Below, one piece after another: positions 25,924 through 33,341 of a stretch of DNA of 64,000 nucleotides. Made by a program: the position numbers and the translations under genes. The stretch's first letter is position 1; every line of letters starts with the position of its first letter. Source of the DNA: Bradyrhizobium sp. AUGA SZCCT0176. Lineage in GTDB: Bacteria > Pseudomonadota > Alphaproteobacteria > Rhizobiales > Xanthobacteraceae. Location: contig NZ_JAFCMB010000003.1 in assembly GCF_018130145.1 (NCBI RefSeq), forward strand, positions 62,001 through 126,000, written 5' to 3'. Below the pieces are notes generated by a model. It was not told the origin of the DNA. It saw only the letters and a list, made by a program, of their open reading frames with translations, and made no database searches.

Positions 25924-26700
25924 ATGCCGAATCCCAAATCGCCGCGGGTCCGCGCGGTACCTGCCGTCACCCGCGCCATCGCCATTCTGCGGCTGCTCAG
26001 CCGCAGCCGTTCGCCGCAAAGCCTCAAGGCGATTGCGGAGAGTCTCGAACTGGTGCCCAGCACCGCGCTGCACATCGCGCGCGCGCTCGTTGCCGAAGAC
26101 CTGCTGCAGGTCGATCCCTTGACCAAGCGCTACAGGCTCGGTGTCGGCATGCTGCCGCTGGCGCGCGCCGTGCTCGAGAACAGCGACTTTCCGAACCTGG
26201 TGCGGCCGAAGCTGGATGATCTCTCACACCGCTACGGCGTCATGGCGATCGGCGTCGAAGTGCCCGACCTCGACAACATGATCGTGATCGCCCTTGCCCG
26301 CAGCCAGGCGCCGGTGCGCCTGCATGTCGATGTCGGGAGCCGGTTTCCCGCGCTGATCAGCGCCACGGGGCGATGCGTCGCCGCGTTTTGCGGGCAACCG
26401 CAGAAGGAGATCGAGAAGCGATTTCGCCTGCTGCGCTGGCACAACGCGCCGAGCTACGATTCCTGGCGCAAGGAAGTCGAGCTGGTACGCCGTCAGGGAT
26501 TCAGCATCGACCGCGGCAATTACATCGACGGTGTCACCATCGTGGCGGTGCCGGTTCTGAACAGCCAGGGCACGATCTCGCACACCATCGCGGCTGTCGG
26601 CCTCGGCAGCCAGCTCGATCGTGCACGCTCGCTGGCGCTGGCGAACGACATGAGCATCGCCGCGCGCGAGGTCGCCGCACAGCTGCCGCCGCAGTTTTAG
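25924..26700 (+). CDS. IclR family transcriptional regulator, copy 1
   Basis: Regulator of 258 residues with an N-terminal winged helix (about 15-75: VTRAIAILRLLSRS, SLKAIAESLELVPSTALHIARALVAEDLL) and a C-terminal GAF-like effector domain (about 90-255, including VGSRFPALISATGRCVAAF and GFSIDRGNYIDGVTIVAVPVLN). IclR proteins usually sense small aromatic or carboxylic acids. The start at 25924 (MPNPKSPRVRAV) is preferred over the frame start at 25840, which would cross the palindrome. It is divergent from the CoA-ligase operon it most likely controls, and its end overlaps the convergent cyclase gene by 4 bases. Confidence 0.92.
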   Translation: MPNPKSPRVRAVPAVTRAIAILRLLSRSRSPQSLKAIAESLELVPSTALHIARALVAEDLLQVDPLTKRYRLGVGMLPLARAVLENSDFPNLVRPKLDDLSHRYGVMAIGVEVPDLDNMIVIALARSQAPVRLHVDVGSRFPALISATGRCVAAFCGQPQKEIEKRFRLLRWHNAPSYDSWRKEVELVRRQGFSIDRGNYIDGVTIVAVPVLNSQGTISHTIAAVGLGSQLDRARSLALANDMSIAAREVAAQLPPQF

Positions 26701-27995
26701 CGACAGTTTACGGAATCATCTGCAGGCGCCCAGATCTGCTGCCTGCGCTCAAGTCCGCGCAGGGCAAACGTGCCGACCAGCTGCAGCGGACGCGCACAGC
26801 GTTCGGCGAACGTATCGGAGACCAGCACAGGGCGGCCTGCGTCGTCGCACAGTTCCTCGATCCGGCTGGCTTCGTTCACCGCGCGGCCGATCACCGTGAA
26901 GTCGAGCCGCCGGCTGGTCCCGACATTGCCGTAGACCACCTGACCGAAATGCAAGGCCAGATGGACCTCCAATTGTGGCAGTCCCGCCTGGCGACGTCGC
27001 TCATTCAAGGCACGGTTGGATGCCAGCGCCCAGTCCGCGGCATCCAGCGCAACGCCACAGGTCGCGCATGGCTGATTCTTCGGATCCGACACCGGAAAGA
27101 TCGCCAGGAAGCCGTCTCCCATGAATTTCAGGATTTCGCCGCCGCAGCGCGTGACGGGCTCGCCGATGGCATCGAAGTGCTCGTCCAGCCAGCCGACGAC
27201 CTTCACAGGATCGTCCTGGTCCGTGAGGGTCGTGAAGCCACGGAAATCGGCCAGCAGGATCGCGGCGGCAACCGTCTTGCCTTCACCGCGGCGAATATTG
27301 CCTTCGAGCACCCGCGTGCTCGTCTCCGAGCCGAGATAGGTCGCGAGCGCTTCCTGCAATGTCCGCGACAGGCTGAGTTTGCAGATGGCAAGCCCGAGCG
27401 CGGGAAGCACTTCGTCCAGCACAGCCATGTCGTCGTTGCTGAAACCGGACGGCGCGTCGGTCGCGAACGAAATGGCGACGCCTTTCAGCGCGGTTCCCGG
27501 CGCGAACCAGATCAGATGCAGGACATAATCGGTGCCGCCTTCCGCGCGCAGGTCGAGAAGTTCGGGAACAGCGCTTGCGGCATTCAGATCATCCCCAAGA
27601 CGCCATCGGGCGAAGGTCCGGCCGTCGGCCAGCAACGCGTGGAGCGGACTACGTTCGAACGCGTCGAAATCCTCGGCGCCATAGCTTGCGGAGGCCAGCG
27701 ATGCGCCGCGGTCGCTGTGCCAGTCGAAGCTGAACCCGCGCACGGACGGATCGAGCGCGTTGGTCACCACGCTCATGCGCCAGAGCGGCAGCGCCTGATC
27801 GCGCAAGGCCTTGCAGAAACCGTCGAGCAAAGCGACGCCGTCATCCAGTACCGTCGCTTGTTCGGTGATCCAGCGAACGATCTGCCGGGTGCACGGCTTC
27901 TTGCGGCTATGACTTCCAACGATCATCTGAGGATCTGTGAACCGTCGGGACTGCGTGGCGAATGAAGGAAGCCCGCCGATACGATGTGTCATCAT
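26697..27995 (-). CDS. class III adenylate/guanylate cyclase
   Basis: Soluble protein of 432 residues with a C-terminal class III cyclase catalytic domain (about 240-420). Metal-binding aspartates lie in AAILLADFRGFTTL and in LKFMGDGFLAIFP; the Lys in EILKFMGDG and the Asp in RLDFTVIGRAVNEASRIE are the residues that favour ATP over GTP, so cAMP is the likely product. The N-terminal half (about 50-220) is a GAF-like region found in Bradyrhizobium cyclases. Its start codon overlaps the stop of the DUF3313 lipoprotein gene (ATGA), indicating coupled translation, and it converges on the IclR gene. Confidence 0.88.
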   Translation of the reverse strand: MMTHRIGGLPSFATQSRRFTDPQMIVGSHSRKKPCTRQIVRWITEQATVLDDGVALLDGFCKALRDQALPLWRMSVVTNALDPSVRGFSFDWHSDRGASLASASYGAEDFDAFERSPLHALLADGRTFARWRLGDDLNAASAVPELLDLRAEGGTDYVLHLIWFAPGTALKGVAISFATDAPSGFSNDDMAVLDEVLPALGLAICKLSLSRTLQEALATYLGSETSTRVLEGNIRRGEGKTVAAAILLADFRGFTTLTDQDDPVKVVGWLDEHFDAIGEPVTRCGGEILKFMGDGFLAIFPVSDPKNQPCATCGVALDAADWALASNRALNERRRQAGLPQLEVHLALHFGQVVYGNVGTSRRLDFTVIGRAVNEASRIEELCDDAGRPVLVSDTFAERCARPLQLVGTFALRGLERRQQIWAPADDSVNCR

Positions 27996-28657
27996 TGCAA
28001 TTGCGCCATCAGCGCTTCGGCGCCCTTGTCGATCCCGGCCTCCGCCGCCGTCAGCCGTCCCACGCTGGCCTTGACGTCATACGGGCTCGGATATTGCTTG
28101 GTGACGAAGGCGCTGAGCAGGCGTGACGTTCCCGCGTCGAAGATTTCGACGGCATAGACGACCGAGCCTGTCAGCGATCCCTCCCCGTCACGCGCGGTCT
28201 GCACGCCGTTATAAACCAGGCCGGCAACATCGAACCGCGACAGCGTGCCGAGCACCGGCGTGTTGGTGACGGCCCCCGTCAGCGTCAACCGCACGCGCAA
28301 CGTGTTTGGCGCACGCTGACTTGTAAGCGTGAAGCGGCCGCCCAGCTCTTTCGCGAACCGCGTCCGCATATAGTTCGCGAGCGTGGTCTTGTCGGTTCCG
28401 GACAGCTCGCCGAATTGCTGGTCCGGACCCCGGTAGATCACGACCGGATCGAGAATCACCTTGTTGTAGGGGCGCCAGTCCACGTCGGTCGAGTAGCGAT
28501 ACGGAATTCGCCCGGACGGATCGGATGGATTTGGCGCGAGATAGGACGATGAAGCCATTTCCGAATAAGGGATCGGCGTCACGCTGGCGCATCCGCTCAA
28601 GGCAGCAGCAAGGGCCAGGGCCGCCAGACGGCGGTCCGCTCGCGAGAGGGCAGACAT
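27992..28657 (-). CDS. DUF3313 domain lipoprotein
   Basis: Predicted outer- or inner-membrane lipoprotein of 221 residues. The signal ends in a lipobox, AALSGCASV (Cys23), and the mature part begins with PIPYSEMASSSYL and contains the DUF3313 pattern YNKVILDPVVIY and ANYMRTRFAKEL. The family has no established function. It starts after GGAG at 7 bases and is translationally coupled to the cyclase gene downstream. The DUF2147 gene upstream is on the same strand, 75 bases away. Confidence 0.85.
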   Translation of the reverse strand: MSALSRADRRLAALALAAALSGCASVTPIPYSEMASSSYLAPNPSDPSGRIPYRYSTDVDWRPYNKVILDPVVIYRGPDQQFGELSGTDKTTLANYMRTRFAKELGGRFTLTSQRAPNTLRVRLTLTGAVTNTPVLGTLSRFDVAGLVYNGVQTARDGEGSLTGSVVYAVEIFDAGTSRLLSAFVTKQYPSPYDVKASVGRLTAAEAGIDKGAEALMAQLQ

Positions 28658-28732
28658 TTCAAACTCCAGTTTGGATATGTTGGGTAAGCGTCAGCGAAGC
28701 AGATCGAAACGGCGCGAATTGAATCGCCGATT

Positions 28733-29305
28733 CTATTTTGCGGCTCTTGCCATTGTCGGTGGATTCACCTGCGCCCACTCCCTGTCCGCCCTGGGTCCGG
28801 TGGGATCACCGGTCATACCGACCAACTGGCCGGGCAAGGCATTCGTGGTCTGGGTCCAGGTCTGGGTGGCGCACAGAATCGACAGCATGCAGCCGGTGAC
28901 GTTGAGGTCCCTGGCGCCGCGCGATAGCGAGATTTCGTAGCTCTTGCCGTTCTCGGCATTGTAGATCTGACCGTTGAAACGTCCTTCAGCGACGGGCTTC
29001 AGACCCAGGATCAGCTGGTGACCGAGAAGCGGCCTCGACCGCTTCGCGGGGTCCGGATTGTTCTGATCCTTCAGCGGCTGCCCGTTCGCGTCCACCGGCT
29101 CCTTCATCCAGACGATAAAGCCGCAAACCTGTTCCAGCCTGGCACCGCAGCGCTCGATGCGAACGCGCGCGCGGCCATCTTGCGTAAGCCAGGTGCCGCT
29201 TGGATCGGCCGCACCGGCGGCGTTGCCGGGCCCCGCGATCAGTATCTGAAAGAGTGCGAGCGCGGTGCGCAGTATCGTCCGGGAAATCAACGTCATCAGC
29301 TTCAT
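28733..29305 (-). CDS. DUF2147 domain exported protein
   Basis: A 190-residue exported protein with a signal peptide (MKLMTLISRTILRTALALFQILIAGPGNAAG) and a DUF2147 domain: DPSGTWLTQDGRARVRIERCGARLEQVCGFIVWMKEP and FNGQIYNAENGKSYEISLSRGARDLNVTGCM. Four Cys in the mature part could form disulfides. The family is periplasmic and of unknown function. The start at 29305 follows AAGGA at 8 bases. It is divergent from the TetR gene, whose product may regulate it and the following lipoprotein and cyclase genes. Confidence 0.88.
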   Translation of the reverse strand: MKLMTLISRTILRTALALFQILIAGPGNAAGAADPSGTWLTQDGRARVRIERCGARLEQVCGFIVWMKEPVDANGQPLKDQNNPDPAKRSRPLLGHQLILGLKPVAEGRFNGQIYNAENGKSYEISLSRGARDLNVTGCMLSILCATQTWTQTTNALPGQLVGMTGDPTGPRADREWAQVNPPTMARAAK

Positions 29306-29394
29306 TTCCAGTTCCTTTCGGGGGACGCAGGCGCAGGTTTCCCTTCGCCCCGAAACGGCTGCCGCCGCCCGAAACGTCCTGCGCGATTAATCAA

Positions 29395-29404
29395 ACGATA
29401 TCGT
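29395..29404. promoter_or_regulatory. short palindrome in the DUF2147/TetR divergent region
   Basis: ACGATATCGT, a perfect 10-base palindrome in an AT-rich island (29385-29420) between the two divergent genes. It lies 90 bases upstream of the DUF2147 start and 112 bases before the TetR start. TetR proteins bind such palindromes, often longer ones, so this is a weak operator candidate only. Confidence 0.35.
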
Positions 29405-29515
29405 ACTATTATACACTTCCGTAGCCGGGCGCAAGCCGGTATGAGAAGTATCTGACGATGCGACCGCGCAGCCGGACAGGCCGCGCGGGCAAATGCCCCG
29501 GAGAGAACCAGCTAG

Positions 29516-30175
29516 ATGAATGTCACCAAGGCCAAGCCGGCCAAGACCGTGCGACGACACAGCGGACGGCCGACCAAGGAGCAGGCCGGACAGATCACCG
29601 GGCACCTTGTCGACGTGGCGACACGGCTGTTTTTGGAATCGAGTTTTGAGGCGGTCAGCATCGATCTCATCGCGGCGACGGCGCGGGTCTCGAAGCAGAC
29701 CTTCTACGCCCGCTTCGCTTCCAAGGAAGAGCTGTTTGCGGCTGTCATCCACAAAGGGGTGAACGATCTCCTGGCGCCCGAAGTCACTGAATCCAACCGC
29801 GACGCGCCGATCGAAGCAACCCTGGTCCGGATCGGCATCGAGCTTTCAAAGCGTGCGCTGGCGCCGGCGGCGATCGCGCTGGACCGGCTCATCACCTCAG
29901 AAGCGCATCAGTTTCCGGAGTTGGCCCTCGCCTGCCACGAGAACGCCAATCACGCGCGGGAGCTGATTGCCGACATTTTCTCCAACGCCATGCGCGACGG
30001 CCAGATCCGATCAACGACGGATGCGCGCTTCGCCGCCGAGCAATTCCTCTACGCGGTGGTCGATGGCCCCGCCCGCACCGCGATCCTCAGCGGCAAGACC
30101 GTCAGGTCGGAAAAGGACTTGCGTGAGCGCGTCACGGCCGCGGTCCAATTGTTTCTGGATGGATGTCGCGACTAG
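29516..30175 (+). CDS. TetR/AcrR family transcriptional regulator
   Basis: Regulator of 219 residues with a TetR helix-turn-helix (about 25-75: LVDVATRLFLESSFEAVSIDLIAATARVSKQTFYARFASKEELFAAVI) and a helical ligand-binding C-terminal domain resembling the AefR-like TetR type (IELSKRALAPAAIALDRLITSEAHQFPELALA). It is preceded by GGAGAG about 10 bases before the ATG. It diverges from the DUF2147 gene. Its stop codon is embedded in a long hairpin that could terminate the transcript. Confidence 0.92.
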   Translation: MNVTKAKPAKTVRRHSGRPTKEQAGQITGHLVDVATRLFLESSFEAVSIDLIAATARVSKQTFYARFASKEELFAAVIHKGVNDLLAPEVTESNRDAPIEATLVRIGIELSKRALAPAAIALDRLITSEAHQFPELALACHENANHARELIADIFSNAMRDGQIRSTTDARFAAEQFLYAVVDGPARTAILSGKTVRSEKDLRERVTAAVQLFLDGCRD

Positions 30176-30215
30176 AGCCTGTTCCGTTCCGATTGGATCG
30201 GAACGGGGGCTCTAG
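30172..30215 (+). terminator. long hairpin overlapping the TetR stop codon
   Basis: Outer arms CTAGAGCC (30172-30179) and GGCTCTAG (30208-30215) enclose a perfect 10-base-pair stem CCGTTCCGAT (30184-30193) / ATCGGAACGG (30197-30206) with a 3-base loop. The stem is followed by the T-rich ATTCTTTATTT. The TetR stop codon (30173-30175) lies in the first arm, so translation reaches into the structure. It can act as an intrinsic terminator, or be part of the dispersed repeat that follows. Confidence 0.55.
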
Positions 30216-30285
30216 ATTCTTTATTTGACGCGTTTTCTTGACGCGAACCGGTGTCCACTTCGCTGGAAAACGCTCTAGAAGGCGC
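30216..30285. repeat. dispersed repeat of the AACGCG/AACCGG type
   Basis: Sequence around TTGACGCGTTTTCTTGACGC, GAACCGGTGTCCACTTCGCT and GGAAAACGCTCTAGA matches, from memory, a very common interspersed repeat of Bradyrhizobiaceae (reverse form AGAGCGTTTTC..GCGAAGTGG..ACCGGTTCGCG). It lies between the TetR hairpin and the DinB stop codon. It codes for nothing recognisable. Confidence 0.6.
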
Positions 30286-30294
30286 GGCCGTAAC

Positions 30295-30852
30295 TCAGCG
30301 GCGCCAGACCTGATCCTCGCTCCAGCCGAGCTCCGCGAACTCGCCTGCGCGCAGCGGCGCCTCTTCCGCGGCAAAGAACTCGTCGAGCTGCGGCGGCTTG
30401 ACACCGGTCGCGCTCAACATCGCATGCGCCTGGCCGCGATGATGGATCTGATGCTGGAACAGATGAAGCAGCAGCCGGTCCATTCGCTCATGCTGAATGC
30501 GACTGCCGCGGTGAACGTTGACGATGCGATCGAGATCTTCAGCGCCGAGGCGCTCGACGAAGGTGATCAACCGGCGGTCCATCTCGCCTTGCGCGTCGCG
30601 GAGAATGCTGACGGTTTCGCACGGCTCCTCGTTGGCCCAGGCCGCCGGCCCAAGGGTGCCACCTTCCAGAGCATCGATGTAAAAGCGGTCGATGATCAGG
30701 ATGTGATTGAGGGTGGCGCGCAGGCTCGGAAAGAAGCCGGTGCGCGGCGCGGTGAAATCCGCCTGCGAGAGCGCTGCACAGGCGGTCAGCAGGCGATGAT
30801 TGGCCCAGCCATTGTTGTAGGCCATGGTACGAAAAGGAAGCACGGCATCCAT
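30295..30852 (-). CDS. DinB family protein
   Basis: A 185-residue four-helix-bundle protein of the DinB/YfiT metal-binding superfamily. Candidate metal ligands are the His in TLNHILIID and the paired His in LFQHQIHHRGQAHAML. Members act as thiol-dependent S-transferases or have unknown roles; this one resembles the Rhizobiales DinB group. The start at 30852 follows GGGAG at 8 bases. The VOC-protein gene lies 23 bases upstream on the same strand, so the two may be co-transcribed. Confidence 0.88.
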   Translation of the reverse strand: MDAVLPFRTMAYNNGWANHRLLTACAALSQADFTAPRTGFFPSLRATLNHILIIDRFYIDALEGGTLGPAAWANEEPCETVSILRDAQGEMDRRLITFVERLGAEDLDRIVNVHRGSRIQHERMDRLLLHLFQHQIHHRGQAHAMLSATGVKPPQLDEFFAAEEAPLRAGEFAELGWSEDQVWRR

Positions 30853-30875
30853 CGCATCTGCTCCCGCCTGATGGC

Positions 30876-31841
30876 TCAGACCTTGACGAGGCGCACGCGC
30901 GTGCCCCAGGGGTCGGCGGCCTCGAGGCCACCGGCAACAGATGCGACCTGGACGCCGGCCTGACGCAGGCGTTCTTCTTTTGCCATGAACAAATCCGCCT
31001 TCTCGATCTCCAGCGAAAACCAGGCGAGGCCGGTGGCCGCGTCGTCACGGCGGCCGGCACCGGCACTTTGCCAGACGTTGAGACCGAGATGGTGATGGTA
31101 GCGCCCCGAGGACAGGAACGCGGCGCCGCTGCGCGCCCGCGTCGGATCGAAGCCGAGCGTGCCGCGGTAGAAGCCGTCGGCCTTGGCGAGATCGCCGACG
31201 CGCAGATGCATGTGGCCGATGCGCAAGCCGTCGGGCGCCTTTGCATAATCGCTGACGTTGGTATTGGTGAGCGAGACGAGGTTGTCGATATCGAGCTGGT
31301 CGGTCCCCATCGTCACGGTGCCCTCGCTCCATTGCCAGAGCGAGGGATCGCGATCGGCGTAGACCTCGATGCCATTGCCCTCGGGGTCGTCGAGATAGAC
31401 GGATTCGCTGACGCGGTGGTCGGCAAAGCCCGACAGCGGCACGCGGTGGATCGCGGCATTGACCAGCCAGCGCGCGAGATCCTTGCGCGTCGGCATCAGA
31501 AAGGCGGTGTGATAGAGCCCGGCTGCGTTGCGGGCTTCGTTCGCGGCATCCGGGCGAGCCTCGAGCGCCAGCAATTTCACCCCGCCGGCGCCGAGCACCG
31601 CGCCGGTGGCCGAGCGTTCCATCACGGCTAGCCCGAGCACGTCGCGGTAATAGTCCGCTACCACATCGAGCTTGCGGACCCGGATCGTCACCGTGCCGAT
31701 CCGCATCGGCGTGCGGTTGGCGAAAGTCGGCCCCCCGCCGCTACCACCTTCCTCGGCGCGCGCCGCGGCCGCGGCGGCCGCCGCGAGTGAGGATGCGCCG
31801 GCGAGATGCAGCAAGGTGCGGCGGGTCATATCGAGGTTCAT
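30876..31841 (-). CDS. Tat-exported VOC-family protein (CatE-like, two VOC modules)
   Basis: A vicinal-oxygen-chelate protein of 321 residues with an N-terminal twin-arginine signal (MTRRTLLHLAG, then SLAAAAAAAARA). The mature protein has two VOC modules: one starting RIGTVTIRVRKLDVVADYYRDVLGL, with AGLYHTAFLM and the Glu ligand in GIEVYADRD, and a second starting IGHMHLRVGDLAKADGFYRGTLGF with GRYHHHLGLNVW. This is the layout of Bacillus CatE-like catechol-2,3-dioxygenases or glyoxalases. Export by Tat suggests folding with metal before transport. Start chosen at 31841 (MNLDMTRRT); the longer frame adds a non-homologous N-terminus. Reaction unknown. Confidence 0.8.
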   Translation of the reverse strand: MNLDMTRRTLLHLAGASSLAAAAAAAARAEEGGSGGGPTFANRTPMRIGTVTIRVRKLDVVADYYRDVLGLAVMERSATGAVLGAGGVKLLALEARPDAANEARNAAGLYHTAFLMPTRKDLARWLVNAAIHRVPLSGFADHRVSESVYLDDPEGNGIEVYADRDPSLWQWSEGTVTMGTDQLDIDNLVSLTNTNVSDYAKAPDGLRIGHMHLRVGDLAKADGFYRGTLGFDPTRARSGAAFLSSGRYHHHLGLNVWQSAGAGRRDDAATGLAWFSLEIEKADLFMAKEERLRQAGVQVASVAGGLEAADPWGTRVRLVKV

Positions 31842-31969
31842 GGTGAGCGTGTTACCTGTTTTCGGACGGGAATGACGGCGGTCTATCATATTTTCGATCC
31901 ACGAACTGCCCGCCATGGGCGCGTTTCGATCACATCTACGTCGGCGGAATGGCAGTCACCCGGAGGTGA

Positions 31970-33229
31970 CTAGGCCGCCCCCAGCGCGCGATAAATCCCG
32001 CGCTCGAACTGCCGGTAGGCCACCAGCGCCTGTTTGTCGACGAAGGGCAGGATCTGCATCATGATCACGCCCGCAATGCGTTTTTTCGGATCGATCCAGT
32101 AATAGGTGTTGAACAGGCCGGCCCAGGTGAGACTGCCGGCGGCGCGGCCCTCACGCACCGGATCGACATTGATCATATGGCCGAGCCCCCAGCGCAGATG
32201 GACGCCCGGGAAGAAATCCACGTCGTTTGAAAGCGCCGGATTGGCCGTCTTGAGAATTCCTGCTTCGATATTGCCGATCTGGTTGGTCGACATCATTGCG
32301 ACGGTATCCGGCCGCAACAGGCTTATGCCACGAAAACGTCCGCCGTTCAGCAACGCCTGCAGCAGGACAAGATAGTCCGGCGCGGTCGAATAGATGCCGC
32401 CGCCGCCGGAAAAGGCTGATGTCGGGGCCAGCTTCTCGAACGGTTTTGGGACGAGCTTTCCACCGGCGTCGCGCACATGCAGGCTGGCCTGACGCGCGCG
32501 CTGCTGCTCGGTGATGACAAAGCCGGTGTCGTTCATGCCGAGCGGGCCGGTGATGTGTTCACTGAAATAGCGATCGATGCTTTGCCCGCTGGCGATCTCA
32601 ACCAGCTGGCTGACATTGTCGATACTGCCGCCATAGGCCCATCGTGCGCCCGGCTCGAACATCAGCGGCCGGCGCGGCAGCGCCGGATCGGCCCGCGCCG
32701 CTTTCTGGTAGCGAACCACATTCGGATCCCACAGCGGGTAGCTGAAGCCGGATGTGTGCGTCAGCAGGTTTCGCAGCGTGATCGGCTTGTGCGCCGGTCG
32801 CAGCTGTGGAACGCCTTTGGCATCGAATCCCTCAAGGACCTGGGGCGCGGCAAGCGTCGGATCGATATTGGCTGATGGTTCATCCAGTTTCAGTTTGCCG
32901 CGCTCGACCAGCTGCAATGCCGCCACCGACGTCAGCAGCTTGACCATCGAGGCAATACGAAAAACCGTATCTGGTGACATTGGCATTGCGGCCGCGACAT
33001 TGCGCGCGCCGAACGCGCCCTGATAGACGACCGAGCTTTCGTTCGCGGCCATCGCGACCACGCCGGGGATTTCCCTCGCCGCGACCTTCGCCTGCAACGC
33101 GGCGTCGATCGCCTCGCCGGGAACTTGCTTGCGGGCGGGTGCGGCAAAGCCGGCACCAGGAACCAGGCTTGCTGCCGCAAGCCCTGCGCTCCGCAACAAC
33201 GCATCACGCCGACTGAGCAGGCCCGCCAT
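31970..33229 (-). CDS. exported serine hydrolase, beta-lactamase (class C) family
   Basis: Serine hydrolase of 419 residues of the AmpC/EstB/D-aminopeptidase superfamily. A signal with SRRDALLRSAG (Tat-like) leads into the periplasm. Catalytic elements: Ser94-x-x-Lys97 in RIASMVKLLT and Tyr199 in WAYGGS, where Gly replaces the Asn of the usual YxN; the third element is probably HLRWGLGHM near the C-terminus. Such enzymes are esterases, peptidases or lactamase-like. The gene is downstream of the Dpp ABC transporter genes on the same strand, separated from the binding-protein gene by 112 bases with strong hairpins, and could release the transported ligand (inference). Confidence 0.88.
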   Translation of the reverse strand: MAGLLSRRDALLRSAGLAAASLVPGAGFAAPARKQVPGEAIDAALQAKVAAREIPGVVAMAANESSVVYQGAFGARNVAAAMPMSPDTVFRIASMVKLLTSVAALQLVERGKLKLDEPSANIDPTLAAPQVLEGFDAKGVPQLRPAHKPITLRNLLTHTSGFSYPLWDPNVVRYQKAARADPALPRRPLMFEPGARWAYGGSIDNVSQLVEIASGQSIDRYFSEHITGPLGMNDTGFVITEQQRARQASLHVRDAGGKLVPKPFEKLAPTSAFSGGGGIYSTAPDYLVLLQALLNGGRFRGISLLRPDTVAMMSTNQIGNIEAGILKTANPALSNDVDFFPGVHLRWGLGHMINVDPVREGRAAGSLTWAGLFNTYYWIDPKKRIAGVIMMQILPFVDKQALVAYRQFERGIYRALGAA

Positions 33230-33302
33230 TCGTAGTCCCGAATCCCGCGCCGAGATTCGGGCATTCTAGACGCTTCGAAACCGATGACGCCAGTGGGCTA
33301 AA

Positions 33303-33325
33303 CCGGCGCGGCGATGCCGCGCCGG
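33303..33325 (-). terminator. strong intergenic hairpin after the ABC binding-protein gene
   Basis: CCGGCGCGGC (33303-33312), loop GAT, GCCGCGCCGG (33316-33325): a perfect 10-base-pair GC stem. A second stem CCCGAATC/GATTCGGG (33237-33244 and 33254-33261) follows before the serine hydrolase gene. No T-tract is present on the minus strand, so it looks like an RNA-stabilising or partial-termination structure typical after highly expressed binding-protein genes. Confidence 0.5.
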
Positions 33326-33341
33326 CGCCGGCCACCTCTTA

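Noticed and set aside
26373..27965. Plus-strand open frame of about 530 codons
   Set aside because: It runs antisense through the class III cyclase gene and out of frame through the IclR gene; both of those have clear domains.
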